DNA from: an uncultured Psychromonas sp.
Lineage (GTDB): Bacteria > Pseudomonadota > Gammaproteobacteria > Enterobacterales > Psychromonadaceae
Length of the DNA: 64,000 bases
Reading direction: 5' to 3'
Assembly (NCBI RefSeq): GCF_947489755.1
Contig: NZ_CANLFB010000018.1
Span: forward strand, 1 to 64,000
Below, piece by piece: positions 17,494 to 26,154 of the stretch. The stretch's first letter is position 1. Every line of letters begins with the position of its first letter. Under the pieces are notes generated by a model, which did no database searches, had not been told where the DNA came from, and saw only the letters and a list, made by a program, of their open reading frames with translations. Position numbers and translations under genes: made by a program.

Positions 17494-17510
17494 TGGCACT
17501 CTATGTGCAA
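17494..17510 (+). promoter_or_regulatory. Sigma-54 promoter of nasT-nrtABC
   Basis: TGGCACTCTATGTGCAA has GG (17495-17496), ten bases, then GC (17507-17508), differing from the RpoN consensus TGGCAC-N5-TTGCA by one base. Transcription would start near 17520, some 47 nt before the nasT ATG. Confidence 0.7.
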
Positions 17511-17566
17511 TGTCGAGGTTGTTAAATGGATGTTAACAATGTTTTTCGATTCACTAGGAGTGATAC

Positions 17567-18196
17567 ATGATTGCAATACAAACAGAGCAGTTGAAGTCAG
17601 AACAGAAATGCTCGGTATTGCTTGTCGAAGAAGGCAATGTTGAAACAGATGGCGTTGAAAAATCAACAAATAGTTTAAAGCAATCGCTTATCAATCTTGA
17701 TTTCGATGTCATTAGTTTCATCGATAATCCAATGCTGTTATCTAAAAAGTGTGCACAAGAGCCTCATGATATTTTAATCATTAATACAAATGCTCCTTCT
17801 AGCGTGCTTTTAACCGAATTAGCGAGCATCAATCAGCTAACCCCGTTACCTGTATTGATTTTTGCAAAACAAGAAAATCATTTATTAATCAAATCATCTA
17901 TCAAAGCTGGTGTCAGTGCTTATATCGTCAATGATAATCAGCCAGATCGCTTAACAAGTCTCATTACCGTTGCATGTGCAAGGTTTGAACAACAACAACT
18001 TTTAGCCAAAGAGTTAAAACAAACAAAGAATCTCCTTGCTGATCGAAAAATTGTCGAGCGTGCCAAAGGTTATATTATGCAGCAACGGAAAATGACAGAA
18101 CAGGAAGCATTCACACTATTAAGAAAGATGGCCATGAATAATGGACAAACCTTAGCAGAGGTTTCAAATAATATTATTTCTGTTTTTACTCATTAA
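17567..18196 (+). CDS. nasT: NasT-like ANTAR-domain antitermination regulator
   Basis: A 209-aa RNA-binding regulator. Residues about 15-135 form a receiver-like domain. At the usual phospho-acceptor position it reads ILIINTNAPSS, with Asn where Asp is expected, so it looks like a pseudo-receiver. A short coiled coil (about 140-160) leads to the ANTAR domain (about 150-205): RKIVERAKGYIMQQRKMTEQ, then EAFTLLRKMAMNNGQTLAEV. ANTAR proteins bind paired hexaloop hairpins and block terminators. Exactly such hairpins lie immediately downstream, ahead of nrtA. RBS AGGAG is 6 nt before the ATG. No NasS partner gene is adjacent. Confidence 0.85.
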   Translation: MIAIQTEQLKSEQKCSVLLVEEGNVETDGVEKSTNSLKQSLINLDFDVISFIDNPMLLSKKCAQEPHDILIINTNAPSSVLLTELASINQLTPLPVLIFAKQENHLLIKSSIKAGVSAYIVNDNQPDRLTSLITVACARFEQQQLLAKELKQTKNLLADRKIVERAKGYIMQQRKMTEQEAFTLLRKMAMNNGQTLAEVSNNIISVFTH

Positions 18197-18264
18197 AAAA
18201 CAGCTTTAAATACGGTGTCTCATAAAAAGGACATCGTTAAAGTACGAAAAAGAAAAAGAGTACC

Positions 18265-18347
18265 TTTTATTATCAACGGCGATAATAAAATTAAGAATTT
18301 AAACTTAAACAACGACGTTTAAGCATTTAAAAAGAGCAATGGCGCTC
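18265..18347 (+). ncRNA. ANTAR-target leader RNA with three hexaloop hairpins
   Basis: Hairpin H1 (18265-18290) has a perfect 10-bp stem TTTTATTATC/GATAATAAAA and loop AACGGC. H2 (18304-18323) has a perfect 7-bp stem CTTAAAC/GTTTAAG and loop AACGAC. H3 (18334-18347) has a 4-bp stem GAGC/GCTC and loop AATGGC. All three loops are six bases with A at position 1 and G at position 4, the ANTAR recognition rule. H3 overlaps the 5' arm of the terminator at 18342, so holding H3 would prevent the terminator. H2-H3 linker is 10 nt and H1-H2 linker 13 nt. The mechanism is inferred from known NasR/EutV systems. Confidence 0.85.
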
Positions 18348-18390
18348 ATTAACCCCCTTCTTGTAAGGAGGCTAATGAGCGCTTTTTTTT
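18342..18390 (+). terminator. Regulated intrinsic terminator in the nrtA leader
   Basis: GCGCTCATTA (18342-18351) pairs with TAATGAGCGC (18373-18382). An inner stem CCCCCTT/AAGGAGG (one mismatch) follows, and eight T residues occupy 18383-18390. It lies 35 nt before the nrtA start and would stop transcription unless the ANTAR protein stabilises hairpin H3. Confidence 0.9.
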
Positions 18391-18424
18391 GCATCAAAAT
18401 AACCAAAATAAAAGGATTTATATA

Positions 18425-19810
18425 ATGAGTTGGATTAAACCAGTCAAATTTGTCGCTAAAAAACTGGCACTAAGTATCGCTATATCAGCAACCGTGCTTT
18501 CTTTTGCGCAAGCTGAAAAATTAGGTTACCCAGAAAAAGAGGAATTAAAATTTGGCTTTATTAAATTAACCGATATGGCGCCGATCGCCATCGCTTATGA
18601 AAATGGTTATTTTGAAGATGAAGGTTTATACGTCACGATTGAAGCCCAGGCTAACTGGAAAGTGTTACTTAACGGCTTAATTGACGGAACCTTAGATGGT
18701 GCACACATGCTTGCAGGACAACCTATTGCAGCGACAATGGGGTTTGGTACTAAAGCCCATATTATTACGCCCTTTTCAATGGATTTAAATGGTAATGCAA
18801 TTACTGTTTCTAATGAAATTTGGAAACAGATGAAACCTAATATTCCTAAACAAGCAGATGGATGGCCAGTACATCCAATCAAAGCGGATGCTTTAAAGCC
18901 TGTTGTAGAATCTTATAAAGCACAAGGTAAACCTTTTAATTTAGGCATGGTATTTCCCGTTTCAACACATAATTATGAATTACGTTATTGGTTAGCAGCT
19001 GGTGGCATTCACCCAGGTTTTTACGCACCTCATAAAGGTGATACAAGTGGTCACATTGATGGTGACGCAATTTTATCTGTTACGCCACCGCCACAAATGC
19101 CATCGACTTTAGAAGCTGGGACTATCTACGGTTATTCAGTCGGTGAACCATGGAACCAACAAGCTGTTTTTAAAGGCATCGGTGTACCTGTAGTCACTGA
19201 CTACGAAATTTGGAAAAATAATCCAGAGAAAGTATTTGGTTTAACCGCTGAGTTTGCTGAAAAGTATCCAAATACAACAATACGTTTAACACGTGCACTG
19301 ATTCGTGCAGCTATGTGGTTAGACGAAAAAGATAATGCAAACCGCCCTGCTGCTGTGAAAATTTTATCGCAGTCTAACTATGTGGGTGCCGATTATGAAG
19401 TAATTGCAAATAGTATGACAGGGACTTTTGAATATGAAAAAGGCGACAAACGTGCGGTGCCTGATTTCAATGTATTCTTTAGACACAACGCAACTTACCC
19501 ATACTACTCAGATGCAATTTGGTATTTAACACAAATGCGTCGTTGGGGACAAATATCAGAAAGTAAAACAGATGAATGGTACAAAGATTTAGCGAAAAAA
19601 GTTTACCGTCCAGATATTTACCAAATGGCCGCGCAATCATTAATTGATGAAAAACTAGCTGATGCCAAAGACTTTCCAGACTTTTCGACTGAAAAAGGCT
19701 TTAGAGCACCACAAACCCACTTTATTGATGACTTAGTTTATGACGGTAACACGCCAAACGCTTACATAGACTCTTTTAAAATTGGACTTAAAAAAGATGA
19801 CAAAATTTAA
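18425..19810 (+). CDS. nrtA: Nitrate ABC transporter substrate-binding protein NrtA
   Basis: A 461-aa exported nitrate/nitrite binding protein. A signal peptide spans about 1-29 (core [17 protein letters not shown]). CmpA/NrtA-family blocks follow: [21 protein letters not shown], then [23 protein letters not shown] and [17 protein letters not shown]. The start at 18425 is chosen because AAAGGA lies 8 nt upstream; an in-frame TTG at 18389 falls inside the terminator T run. The signal peptide and length argue for a true transporter subunit rather than the cytoplasmic sensor NasS. No lipobox is evident. Confidence 0.9.
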   Translation: MSWIKPVKFVAKKLALSIAISATVLSFAQAEKLGYPEKEELKFGFIKLTDMAPIAIAYENGYFEDEGLYVTIEAQANWKVLLNGLIDGTLDGAHMLAGQPIAATMGFGTKAHIITPFSMDLNGNAITVSNEIWKQMKPNIPKQADGWPVHPIKADALKPVVESYKAQGKPFNLGMVFPVSTHNYELRYWLAAGGIHPGFYAPHKGDTSGHIDGDAILSVTPPPQMPSTLEAGTIYGYSVGEPWNQQAVFKGIGVPVVTDYEIWKNNPEKVFGLTAEFAEKYPNTTIRLTRALIRAAMWLDEKDNANRPAAVKILSQSNYVGADYEVIANSMTGTFEYEKGDKRAVPDFNVFFRHNATYPYYSDAIWYLTQMRRWGQISESKTDEWYKDLAKKVYRPDIYQMAAQSLIDEKLADAKDFPDFSTEKGFRAPQTHFIDDLVYDGNTPNAYIDSFKIGLKKDDKI

Positions 19811-19872
19811 GGTTATTTAACCGTTACTAGTAAAAAGTAAATTAATAACCGCTAAATTTAATCTTTAATAAA

Positions 19873-19908
19873 GCGATTGAACACCTTTAGTACTAAGTGT
19901 TCAATCGC
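19873..19908 (+). other. Intercistronic hairpin between nrtA and nrtB
   Basis: GCGATTGAACAC (19873-19884) pairs perfectly over 12 bp with GTGTTCAATCGC (19897-19908). The RBS of nrtB follows six bases later. It probably stabilises the nrtA message or lowers read-through into nrtBC; this is inferred. Confidence 0.65.
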
Positions 19909-19930
19909 GTTCAAAAAAGGAACAGTCGCA

Positions 19931-20926
19931 ATGACAACCAGCTCACTTATCAATAAATTAGAACTTCCAACAATAACCAGTCAAAAGCTACAAGGCTGGT
20001 TTAAATCAATCAGTAAATTATTGGTATTGCCTTTTATAGGCATCATGATCTTTCTATTCTTATGGAGTGTTGCCGCTAAAAATATCCATACGTCTTTAGG
20101 GGATTTCCCTGGTCCGAATGCTGTTTTTCAACAGTTTGGATCACTTTATGACGAACATACAGCAGAAAGAGAAAAAGCCGATAAATTTTATGAACGTCAA
20201 GAAGTACGTAATGAAGCGCGATTAGCTTCGGATCCTACTTATGTTGTAAAAATTAGAAACTATACCGGTAAAGAGACCTTTTTAGATCAAATCGTCACCA
20301 GCTTAATCACTGTTACCAGTGGGTTTTTATTAGCCGCCATCATTGCGATTCCATTAGGTATTGCAATGGGGCTAAGTAAAAACCTCAACTCAGCTGTGAA
20401 CCCAATCATTCAAATATTTAAACCCGTTTCACCATTAGCCTGGTTACCTTTAGTGACAATGGTCGTGAGTGCACTCTATGTGTCTGATGACCCGTTAGTC
20501 TCAAAATCATTTGTTAACTCATTATTAACAGTGACACTTTGTAGTTTATGGCCAATGGTCATCAATACCTCAATTGGTGTTTCATCGTTAGAGCAAGACT
20601 TAAAAAATGTCAGTCGCGTTTTACGTTTACCGCTATTTACACACATTAAAAAGATTGTATTGCCGGCCTCTGTACCGATGATATTTACTGGTATGCGTTT
20701 ATCTTTTGGTGTGGCATGGATGGTATTAATTGCAGCAGAAATGTTGGCACAGAACCCTGGACTAGGAAAGTTTGTGTGGGATGAATTTCAAAATGGTAGT
20801 TCTGATTCATTAGCACGCATCATGGCAGCGGTTATTGTGATTGGCTTTATCGGATTCGTACTCGATAGAGGTATGTTGCAACTACAACGCATGGCATCTT
20901 GGGATAAATCAGCAACAACAGTATAA
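19931..20926 (+). CDS. nrtB: Nitrate ABC transporter permease NrtB
   Basis: A 331-aa inner-membrane permease of the SsuC/TauC/NrtB class. It has an N-terminal membrane segment (about 34-52). A charged periplasmic stretch of some 75 residues follows (EHTAEREKADKFYERQEVRN). Then come five more hydrophobic segments, starting IVTSLITVTSGFLLAAIIAI. The EAA-type loop is SRVLRLPLFTHIKKIVLPAS, and the C-terminal block is GMRLSFGVAWMVLIAAEML. The start at 19931 is supported by AAAAGGA 10 nt upstream; an in-frame upstream start would lie in the hairpin. Confidence 0.9.
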   Translation: MTTSSLINKLELPTITSQKLQGWFKSISKLLVLPFIGIMIFLFLWSVAAKNIHTSLGDFPGPNAVFQQFGSLYDEHTAEREKADKFYERQEVRNEARLASDPTYVVKIRNYTGKETFLDQIVTSLITVTSGFLLAAIIAIPLGIAMGLSKNLNSAVNPIIQIFKPVSPLAWLPLVTMVVSALYVSDDPLVSKSFVNSLLTVTLCSLWPMVINTSIGVSSLEQDLKNVSRVLRLPLFTHIKKIVLPASVPMIFTGMRLSFGVAWMVLIAAEMLAQNPGLGKFVWDEFQNGSSDSLARIMAAVIVIGFIGFVLDRGMLQLQRMASWDKSATTV

Positions 20927-20934
20927 ATAAAGTC

Positions 20935-21014
20935 ATTAGCGCGAGTGACTTAAGTTTCGCGCTAATTGAAAAGACTTACTTAAGACGGTTAATGACTAAA
21001 TATCTAGTCATTAA
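20935..21014 (+). other. Two intercistronic hairpins between nrtB and nrtC
   Basis: ATTAGCGCGA (20935-20944) pairs with TCGCGCTAAT (20957-20966). TTAATGACTA (20989-20998) pairs with TAGTCATTAA (21005-21014). Both stems are perfect 10-bp. Neither has a T run, so they look like message-stability or spacing elements rather than terminators. Confidence 0.6.
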
Positions 21015-21057
21015 CGACTAATTAGTTAACAAGCATTAAGCAATTAAGGAAAAGAAC

Positions 21058-21894
21058 ATGAATGTTTTACTTGATATCAGCCATATAGATATGGCGTTCC
21101 CAACCCCGACGGGTAGTTTTACGGCACTTAAAGATGTCGATTTAAAGATAAAAAAAGGTGAATTTGTTTCACTGATTGGTCATTCAGGCTGTGGTAAATC
21201 AACGGTATTGAATGTGGTTGCTGGTTTATATCAAGCCACAAAAGGCGGCGTGATTTTAAGTGGTAAAGAAGTCACTGAACCAGGCCCTGAACGAGCCGTG
21301 GTTTTTCAAAATCATTCATTGTTGCCTTGGTTAACGGCTTATCAAAATGTTGAACTGGCGGTTGAACAAGTTTTTGGTAAAACCATGAGCAAACCGGCTA
21401 AAAAAGAGTGGATTGAACATAACTTAAAGTTAGTACACATGGATCATGCCATGTATAAACGCCCTAATGAAATATCAGGCGGTATGAAGCAGCGTGTGGG
21501 AATTGCTAGAGCTTTAGCAATGCAACCAGAGGTGTTATTAATGGATGAGCCTTTTGGTGCATTAGATGCGTTAACAAGAGCACACATGCAAGACTCATTA
21601 ATGGAAATTCAAAATGAGTTAAATAATACCGTTATCATGATCACCCATGATGTTGATGAAGCCGTATTATTATCTGACCGAATTGTGATGATGACCAATG
21701 GCCCAAGTGCAACCGTTGGTGAGATTTTAGACGTCGATTTAGAACGTCCTCGCGATCGATTAAGCTTATCGAAAGATGCGCATTACAACCGTTTAAGATC
21801 TGACGTATTAACCTTCTTATATGAAAAACAGCGTAAAGTTGAAACCATTAAAAACAAAACAATTTCAACAACTGCGTCAGTAAAATCGGCTTAA
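21058..21894 (+). CDS. nrtC: Nitrate ABC transporter ATP-binding protein (NrtC/NrtD-like)
   Basis: A 278-aa single-domain ATPase. It shows Walker A GHSGCGKST (near 41-49), signature [15 protein letters not shown] (near 140-154), Walker B VLLMDEPFGALDA (near 160) and the H-loop MITHDVDEAVLLSDR. This is the SsuB/TauB/NrtD class. It lacks the extra NrtA-like C-terminal domain of cyanobacterial NrtC, so it is NrtD-sized; the symbol is used loosely. RBS AAGGA is 8 nt before the ATG. No nitrate or nitrite reductase gene follows. Confidence 0.88.
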   Translation: MNVLLDISHIDMAFPTPTGSFTALKDVDLKIKKGEFVSLIGHSGCGKSTVLNVVAGLYQATKGGVILSGKEVTEPGPERAVVFQNHSLLPWLTAYQNVELAVEQVFGKTMSKPAKKEWIEHNLKLVHMDHAMYKRPNEISGGMKQRVGIARALAMQPEVLLMDEPFGALDALTRAHMQDSLMEIQNELNNTVIMITHDVDEAVLLSDRIVMMTNGPSATVGEILDVDLERPRDRLSLSKDAHYNRLRSDVLTFLYEKQRKVETIKNKTISTTASVKSA

Positions 21895-21939
21895 CGTCTA
21901 TGTTGATTATCGATCAAACGATAGAGATCATAATAAAAT

Positions 21940-21957
21940 GGGGACTTAACTTTCCCC
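21940..21957 (+). terminator. Weak hairpin after nrtC
   Basis: GGGGA (21940-21944) pairs with TCCCC (21953-21957) 45 bp after the nrtC stop. The stem is short and the following sequence is only moderately T-rich, so this is a tentative terminator. Confidence 0.3.
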
Positions 21958-22127
21958 TATTAATTAGCGCATTTAAAGCCGACTTAGCTCTAAAACCTAT
22001 TTAACGATTTATAACTCTTTTGTTCAGGCTAAAATAGCCATTCACTAATGAGATAGACAAAATAATAGAATGAAAATAAGAGAAAAGAACTAAGAGCTAA
22101 GACATAAATACGAATCATCACCCCCTG

Positions 22128-22754
22128 TTAACGGACATAAAGCGCAATTGAGATAAAGTGACTTATTGACCCCATTAAAACAAACAGATGCCAAATACCG
22201 TGGGCATGTTTCATCTTAGTTAAATCATCTAACACATAAAAGATAATACCAACCGTATAAGCAATACCGCCAATGGTTAACCAACTAATACCAGGACCAG
22301 GAATCGCCAGTTGTAATGCAGAATATTTAAAGACGCATATCCACCCCATCGCTAAATAGATGATGATTTGTAACCATTCAATACGTTTAACCACTACCAC
22401 ATCAATCACTAAACCAATGACCGCAAGCCCCCACACTAAGGCAAGCATTAACATGCCTCCGTTACCTTGTAATGTCAGCAGCATGTAAGGCGTATAAGTA
22501 CCTGCAATCAATAAATAAATTGAAACATGGTCTAATTGTTGGAATAGCTTCTTTAGCTTCGGAGGATGAAAGCTATGGTATAACGTCGACATGGTATAAA
22601 GCATAATCAAGGTGAAACCAAATACAATAAAGCCAACGATGATACGCCAGTGATACTCTTGAAAAGCGATAGTGAGCAAGGCACCAAAACCAATCAAGGC
22701 TAAAATGGCACCAACGAGATGGGTAATACTATTGAGCTTTTCACCGTAATACAT
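22128..22754 (-). CDS. Hemolysin III / PAQR family membrane protein
   Basis: A 208-aa protein with seven hydrophobic segments. The family signature is present: GEKLNSITHLVGAILALIG at the N-terminus with the first conserved His, TMSTLYHSFHPPKLKKLFQQ and LDHVSIYLLIAGTYTPYMLL in the middle, and HGIWHLFVLMGSISHFI at the C-terminus with the last His pair. These His/Asp residues form the putative zinc site of the PAQR superfamily. Hemolytic activity is historical naming, and the cellular role is uncertain. RBS AAAGG is 5 nt before the ATG. Confidence 0.88.
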   Translation of the reverse strand: MYYGEKLNSITHLVGAILALIGFGALLTIAFQEYHWRIIVGFIVFGFTLIMLYTMSTLYHSFHPPKLKKLFQQLDHVSIYLLIAGTYTPYMLLTLQGNGGMLMLALVWGLAVIGLVIDVVVVKRIEWLQIIIYLAMGWICVFKYSALQLAIPGPGISWLTIGGIAYTVGIIFYVLDDLTKMKHAHGIWHLFVLMGSISHFISIALYVR

Positions 22755-22855
22755 AAAAACCTTTCTAATGATGATAGGATAATAAGCCTATCTATAATAT
22801 GACTATAAATTACTCACTTCAATACCTTAACATGAACAGCTACAAAGGAAATGAC

Positions 22856-23782
22856 ATGCCAGAGAATGCATTTTACCCTATTGGTACCGCCGGTATCGCT
22901 TGGTCGAAAGAAGAGAAACAACAATGGCTAAAAGCGGCGACTAAATCACGCTCTTATTTAGATGACGTTGTCACAAAAATACAATCACTGTCTTCTGAGC
23001 ATTTTGATTTAATTCGATACGCAGCGCTAAGTATTGACCCCAATAGTTACCCTTTGTTCGCACTAAAAAGCCAACACTGGAATAAAAACAAACCTGTAGT
23101 GTTAGTCACTGGCGGTGTACATGGTTATGAAACCAGTGGCGTACATGGCGCAATTCAATTTTTACAAACATCGGCAGAACGCTATTCTCAAGACTTTAAC
23201 ATCGTTGTTTTACCCTGTATTAGCCCGTGGGGATATGAGCATATTGCACGTTGGAATCCTTATACGGTAGATCCTAACCGATCGTTTGTTAGTAACAGCC
23301 CGAGTCAAGAGGCCGCTAATGCAATGGATTTTGTCAAAGACTTAGAAGGTGAAGTGCTTTTACACATAGACTTACATGAAACAACCGATACAGACGAAAG
23401 TGAATTTAGACCCGCGTTATCAGCAAGAGACGGCGAACAGTATATTGCAGGCGCTATTCCAGATGGTTTTTACTTGGTTGGCGACTCAGACAATAAATGC
23501 GTTGATTTCCAGAACGCTATCATTGAAGTGGTTAAACAAGTGACTCATATAGCCCCAATGGATGACAAAGGTGAAATCATCGGTTCAAAAGCAGAAGCTG
23601 AAGGCGTAATTTATTACGCGGTAAAACAGTTAGGATTATGTGCCGGCATGACAAATGCTAAATACACCACCACCACAGAAGTCTACCCAGACAGTGAACA
23701 TGCCACTGCCGATGATTGCAACAATGCACAAGTCGTGGCGATTGAAACGGCATTAGATTATTTACTTAAAAATAAGCCTTAA
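22856..23782 (+). CDS. M14 family zinc metallocarboxypeptidase-like protein
   Basis: A 308-aa soluble protein. The M14 zinc ligands are visible as HGYE (His89, Glu92, in GGVHGYETSG) and a distal His174 in HIDLHETTD. DPNRSF (139-144) carries the substrate-binding Asn/Arg, and a late Glu in AEAEGVIYY or TTTTEVYP could be the catalytic base. I place the start at 22856, where AAAGGA lies 6 nt upstream, rather than at in-frame ATGs 22799 or 22832. There is no signal peptide, so it is probably cytoplasmic. The substrate peptide is unknown. Confidence 0.8.
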   Translation: MPENAFYPIGTAGIAWSKEEKQQWLKAATKSRSYLDDVVTKIQSLSSEHFDLIRYAALSIDPNSYPLFALKSQHWNKNKPVVLVTGGVHGYETSGVHGAIQFLQTSAERYSQDFNIVVLPCISPWGYEHIARWNPYTVDPNRSFVSNSPSQEAANAMDFVKDLEGEVLLHIDLHETTDTDESEFRPALSARDGEQYIAGAIPDGFYLVGDSDNKCVDFQNAIIEVVKQVTHIAPMDDKGEIIGSKAEAEGVIYYAVKQLGLCAGMTNAKYTTTTEVYPDSEHATADDCNNAQVVAIETALDYLLKNKP

Positions 23783-23893
23783 GCATCAAGCAAGGCAGTC
23801 GATCGATAGGTCGAAGAATATAAATATATTCGTTAGCCAGAGCCAGTTGTTAACATTAACAGGCTCATCAATTATTAACGCAGTATTTATTTC

Positions 23894-24634
23894 TTAAACC
23901 TTACTATCAAAAGAAGTAACCTCAAGTGGTGTTAAGAAACGCCACTTGCCAAGCGCAACATCTAGCTTAACATCGCCTATTTGCTCCCTATGTAGCGAAA
24001 CAACACGATTCCCTACAGCGGCAAACATACGTTTAACTTGATGAAATTTACCTTCAGTGATCGTTAATAACACGTCTTTTTTAGTTATTTGCTCAACCGT
24101 CGCAGGCAATGTTAGCCCCGTTTCACCTTGTAACTGAATACCTTGCTCAAATTGTTCAATAATACCGGCATGAAAGGGTCGAGATAATCCCACTCGGTAG
24201 ACTTTCTTACAGTCGTTACTCGGTAACGTGATATTAAATGTCCAAGATCCATCATCGGTAATCAGAATTAACCCCGTCGTATCTGCATCTAAGCGCCCTG
24301 CTATATGTAAATCTGATCCCTCTTTTAACAAAGCAGTGGAATGAGGCGACTGCCTCATATCCTCATTTTCTTTGCTTAATAAATGTAAAGCAGAAGGATA
24401 AACTTGATCAACATTAGCGCAAATAGTATTAGCAGGTTTATTCATTAGCAGGTAACGAAATGGACGCAGAACAAGCACTGTTCCATCAAGCGCCACCTGA
24501 TTGTTTGCATGTACTTGAAAAGCAGCTTTACTTACGACAACACCATTAACCGAAACTTGATTATTTAATAGTGCTTCTATCGTTTGAGCTTTAGATAACG
24601 TTGTACTTTTACCAATAAATTTATCTAAACGCAT
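23894..24634 (-). CDS. RsuA-family 16S rRNA pseudouridine synthase
   Basis: A 246-aa RNA-modifying enzyme. The N-terminal S4 RNA-binding domain (MRLDKFIGKSTTLSKAQ, residues 1-55) precedes the catalytic domain with the aspartate motif AGRLDADTTGLILITDDG near 118-135. The RsuA-type block EGKFHQVKRMFAAVGNRV lies near 195. By family it converts U516 of 16S rRNA or a similar position. Close paralogs (RluE/RluF) differ mainly in the C-terminus, so the exact target is not certain. RBS AAGG lies 9 nt upstream of the ATG. Confidence 0.88.
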   Translation of the reverse strand: MRLDKFIGKSTTLSKAQTIEALLNNQVSVNGVVVSKAAFQVHANNQVALDGTVLVLRPFRYLLMNKPANTICANVDQVYPSALHLLSKENEDMRQSPHSTALLKEGSDLHIAGRLDADTTGLILITDDGSWTFNITLPSNDCKKVYRVGLSRPFHAGIIEQFEQGIQLQGETGLTLPATVEQITKKDVLLTITEGKFHQVKRMFAAVGNRVVSLHREQIGDVKLDVALGKWRFLTPLEVTSFDSKV

Positions 24635-24812
24635 GGCGCTATACCTTTTTAAATGAATCTTTTAATCATGCAGAATTAATTATTCAGAATTAATCACGCA
24701 GAATAAGGGCTGTTAATTAATGATTCAATAAGTCTCTCTTTAGAGCGACCTATAAAGCGCACTACAGATACCAGTAACCAGTTAATCGCCAATTAATAAC
24801 CAATAAGGGCCT

Positions 24813-25667
24813 TTAAACAAAGATCTTGCCTTCAAGGTATAAAACGGCTGAACCAGATACCAAGACCCAGTCATCTTTATGTTCACAATAGAGGATTCCA
24901 CCACGTGCCGACGCCTGATAGGCAACCAGTTCATTTTTGTTAAGTTGCTGTGACCAATACGGCGCTAACCCAGCATGTATCGACCCTGTGACAGGGTCTT
25001 CATCGCCACCATTTGCAGGCCAAAAATATCGAGATATAAAGTCATATTCAGCGCCATGAACACTATCAACACTGAATTCAGAACTAACTTCAGCATTGAC
25101 CTCACTACCACATATGCCACTAGCGGTCACCACTAAGTCATAAGGCGCTAATAACTTAAGGTGTTCTGCTTTATAGTCCACATCTAATACTTCATTTGCA
25201 GAAGCCAAAACAGCAAAATAAGCTTGTCTATTCTTCATGACGGTTAATGGTTTAATGGATAACCCATCAATTAATGCTGGTGGAATATCAGTAACAACTT
25301 CAGGACATTGGTTTGGAAAGCGCATTTGAATACGACCATTATCTAACTGCTGAACCGATAGATTCCCCACTTCCAAGGTCACGAAATCAATTTCACCTGT
25401 AATATCAAAATGATTAAATAAGATGAATGAAGACGCTAACGTCGCATGTCCACAGAAATCAATTTCAGTGAGTGGTGAAAACCAACGTATCTCATAACGG
25501 TTAGGCGCGATCTGCTTAATAAAAGCGGTTTCAGATAAGTTATTTTCAGCAGCAATGCGCTGCATTAACGCATCATCAATCCATTCACTCAAGGGAACAA
25601 CTGCTGCCGAGTTACCTTTAAATTGCGTGTCAGTGAATGTATCGACTACATAGATAGCGAATTCCAT
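24813..25667 (-). CDS. PhzF family isomerase-like protein
   Basis: A 284-aa protein of the PhzF/diaminopimelate-epimerase-like fold with two similar halves. Visible blocks are YVVDTFTDTQFKGNSAAVVP, then LSETAFI with the conserved Glu (residue 46 region). FSPLTEIDFCGHATLASSF is the family hallmark, and the C-terminal half has GGDEDPVTGSIHAGLAPYW. The family includes phenazine isomerases, but most genomic members are of unknown substrate. No phenazine genes are nearby. RBS GGAG is 7 nt before the ATG. Confidence 0.85.
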   Translation of the reverse strand: MEFAIYVVDTFTDTQFKGNSAAVVPLSEWIDDALMQRIAAENNLSETAFIKQIAPNRYEIRWFSPLTEIDFCGHATLASSFILFNHFDITGEIDFVTLEVGNLSVQQLDNGRIQMRFPNQCPEVVTDIPPALIDGLSIKPLTVMKNRQAYFAVLASANEVLDVDYKAEHLKLLAPYDLVVTASGICGSEVNAEVSSEFSVDSVHGAEYDFISRYFWPANGGDEDPVTGSIHAGLAPYWSQQLNKNELVAYQASARGGILYCEHKDDWVLVSGSAVLYLEGKIFV

Positions 25668-26154
25668 TATTTTGCTCCGTTTACGTTATCAACATTGAAT
25701 GGCTAGTATCAAGGGAGTGGGATAAAGATACAAGATAGAGTTGGGGTATTTAATGCTTTTAAATGGAAATGCGTATTCAAGAAAATGAAATCGCTGAGCC
25801 AATTAACTGAGCAACTAAGCAAGGCAGCTGAATAAGGCAACCCAAAAAACAACTGTATATATAAACAGTAAGGATTAGGTTTTAAAAAAAACGGCCTAAA
25901 ACACGTTAAAAATGACGTTTAATGGTCATTAATCAAACAATTACGATGTTAATGCCTTAGTTTTTATTCATACTACAGATAATTAAATACTGTTCATTTA
26001 TACAGTTACGTTTTTAACTAGACATGAACTAGGCATAATCATCATAAATATCGTTGTCATAAAGAAGCTTAAATAAGCATAAAAAAAGCAGGTAATAGCC
26101 TGCTCGATAAAATATTAACCTTTATTAAATACATTAACAAAGGGAATAAAAGGC
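25668..26154. other. Intergenic region, terminator only
   Basis: This 487-bp stretch precedes the PhzF gene and follows gcvT. Apart from the gcvT terminator at 26081-26104 I see no gene or structured element; a promoter for the PhzF gene is expected but not clear. Confidence 0.45.
26081..26104 (-). terminator. Intrinsic terminator of gcvT
   Basis: AGCAGG (26087-26092) pairs with CCTGCT (26099-26104) around a 6-nt loop. On the minus strand the stem runs into seven T residues (26087-26081). It lies about 50 bp after the gcvT stop. Confidence 0.85.

Noticed and set aside
18213-18238. A further hairpin ACGGTGTCT/GGACATCGT in the nrtA leader as a fourth ANTAR site
   Set aside because: The loop is eight bases (CATAAAAA) and lacks the A1/G4 hexaloop pattern.
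18389-18424. Upstream TTG start for nrtA
   Set aside because: It would begin within the T run of the regulated terminator; the ATG at 18425 has a proper RBS and a clean signal peptide.
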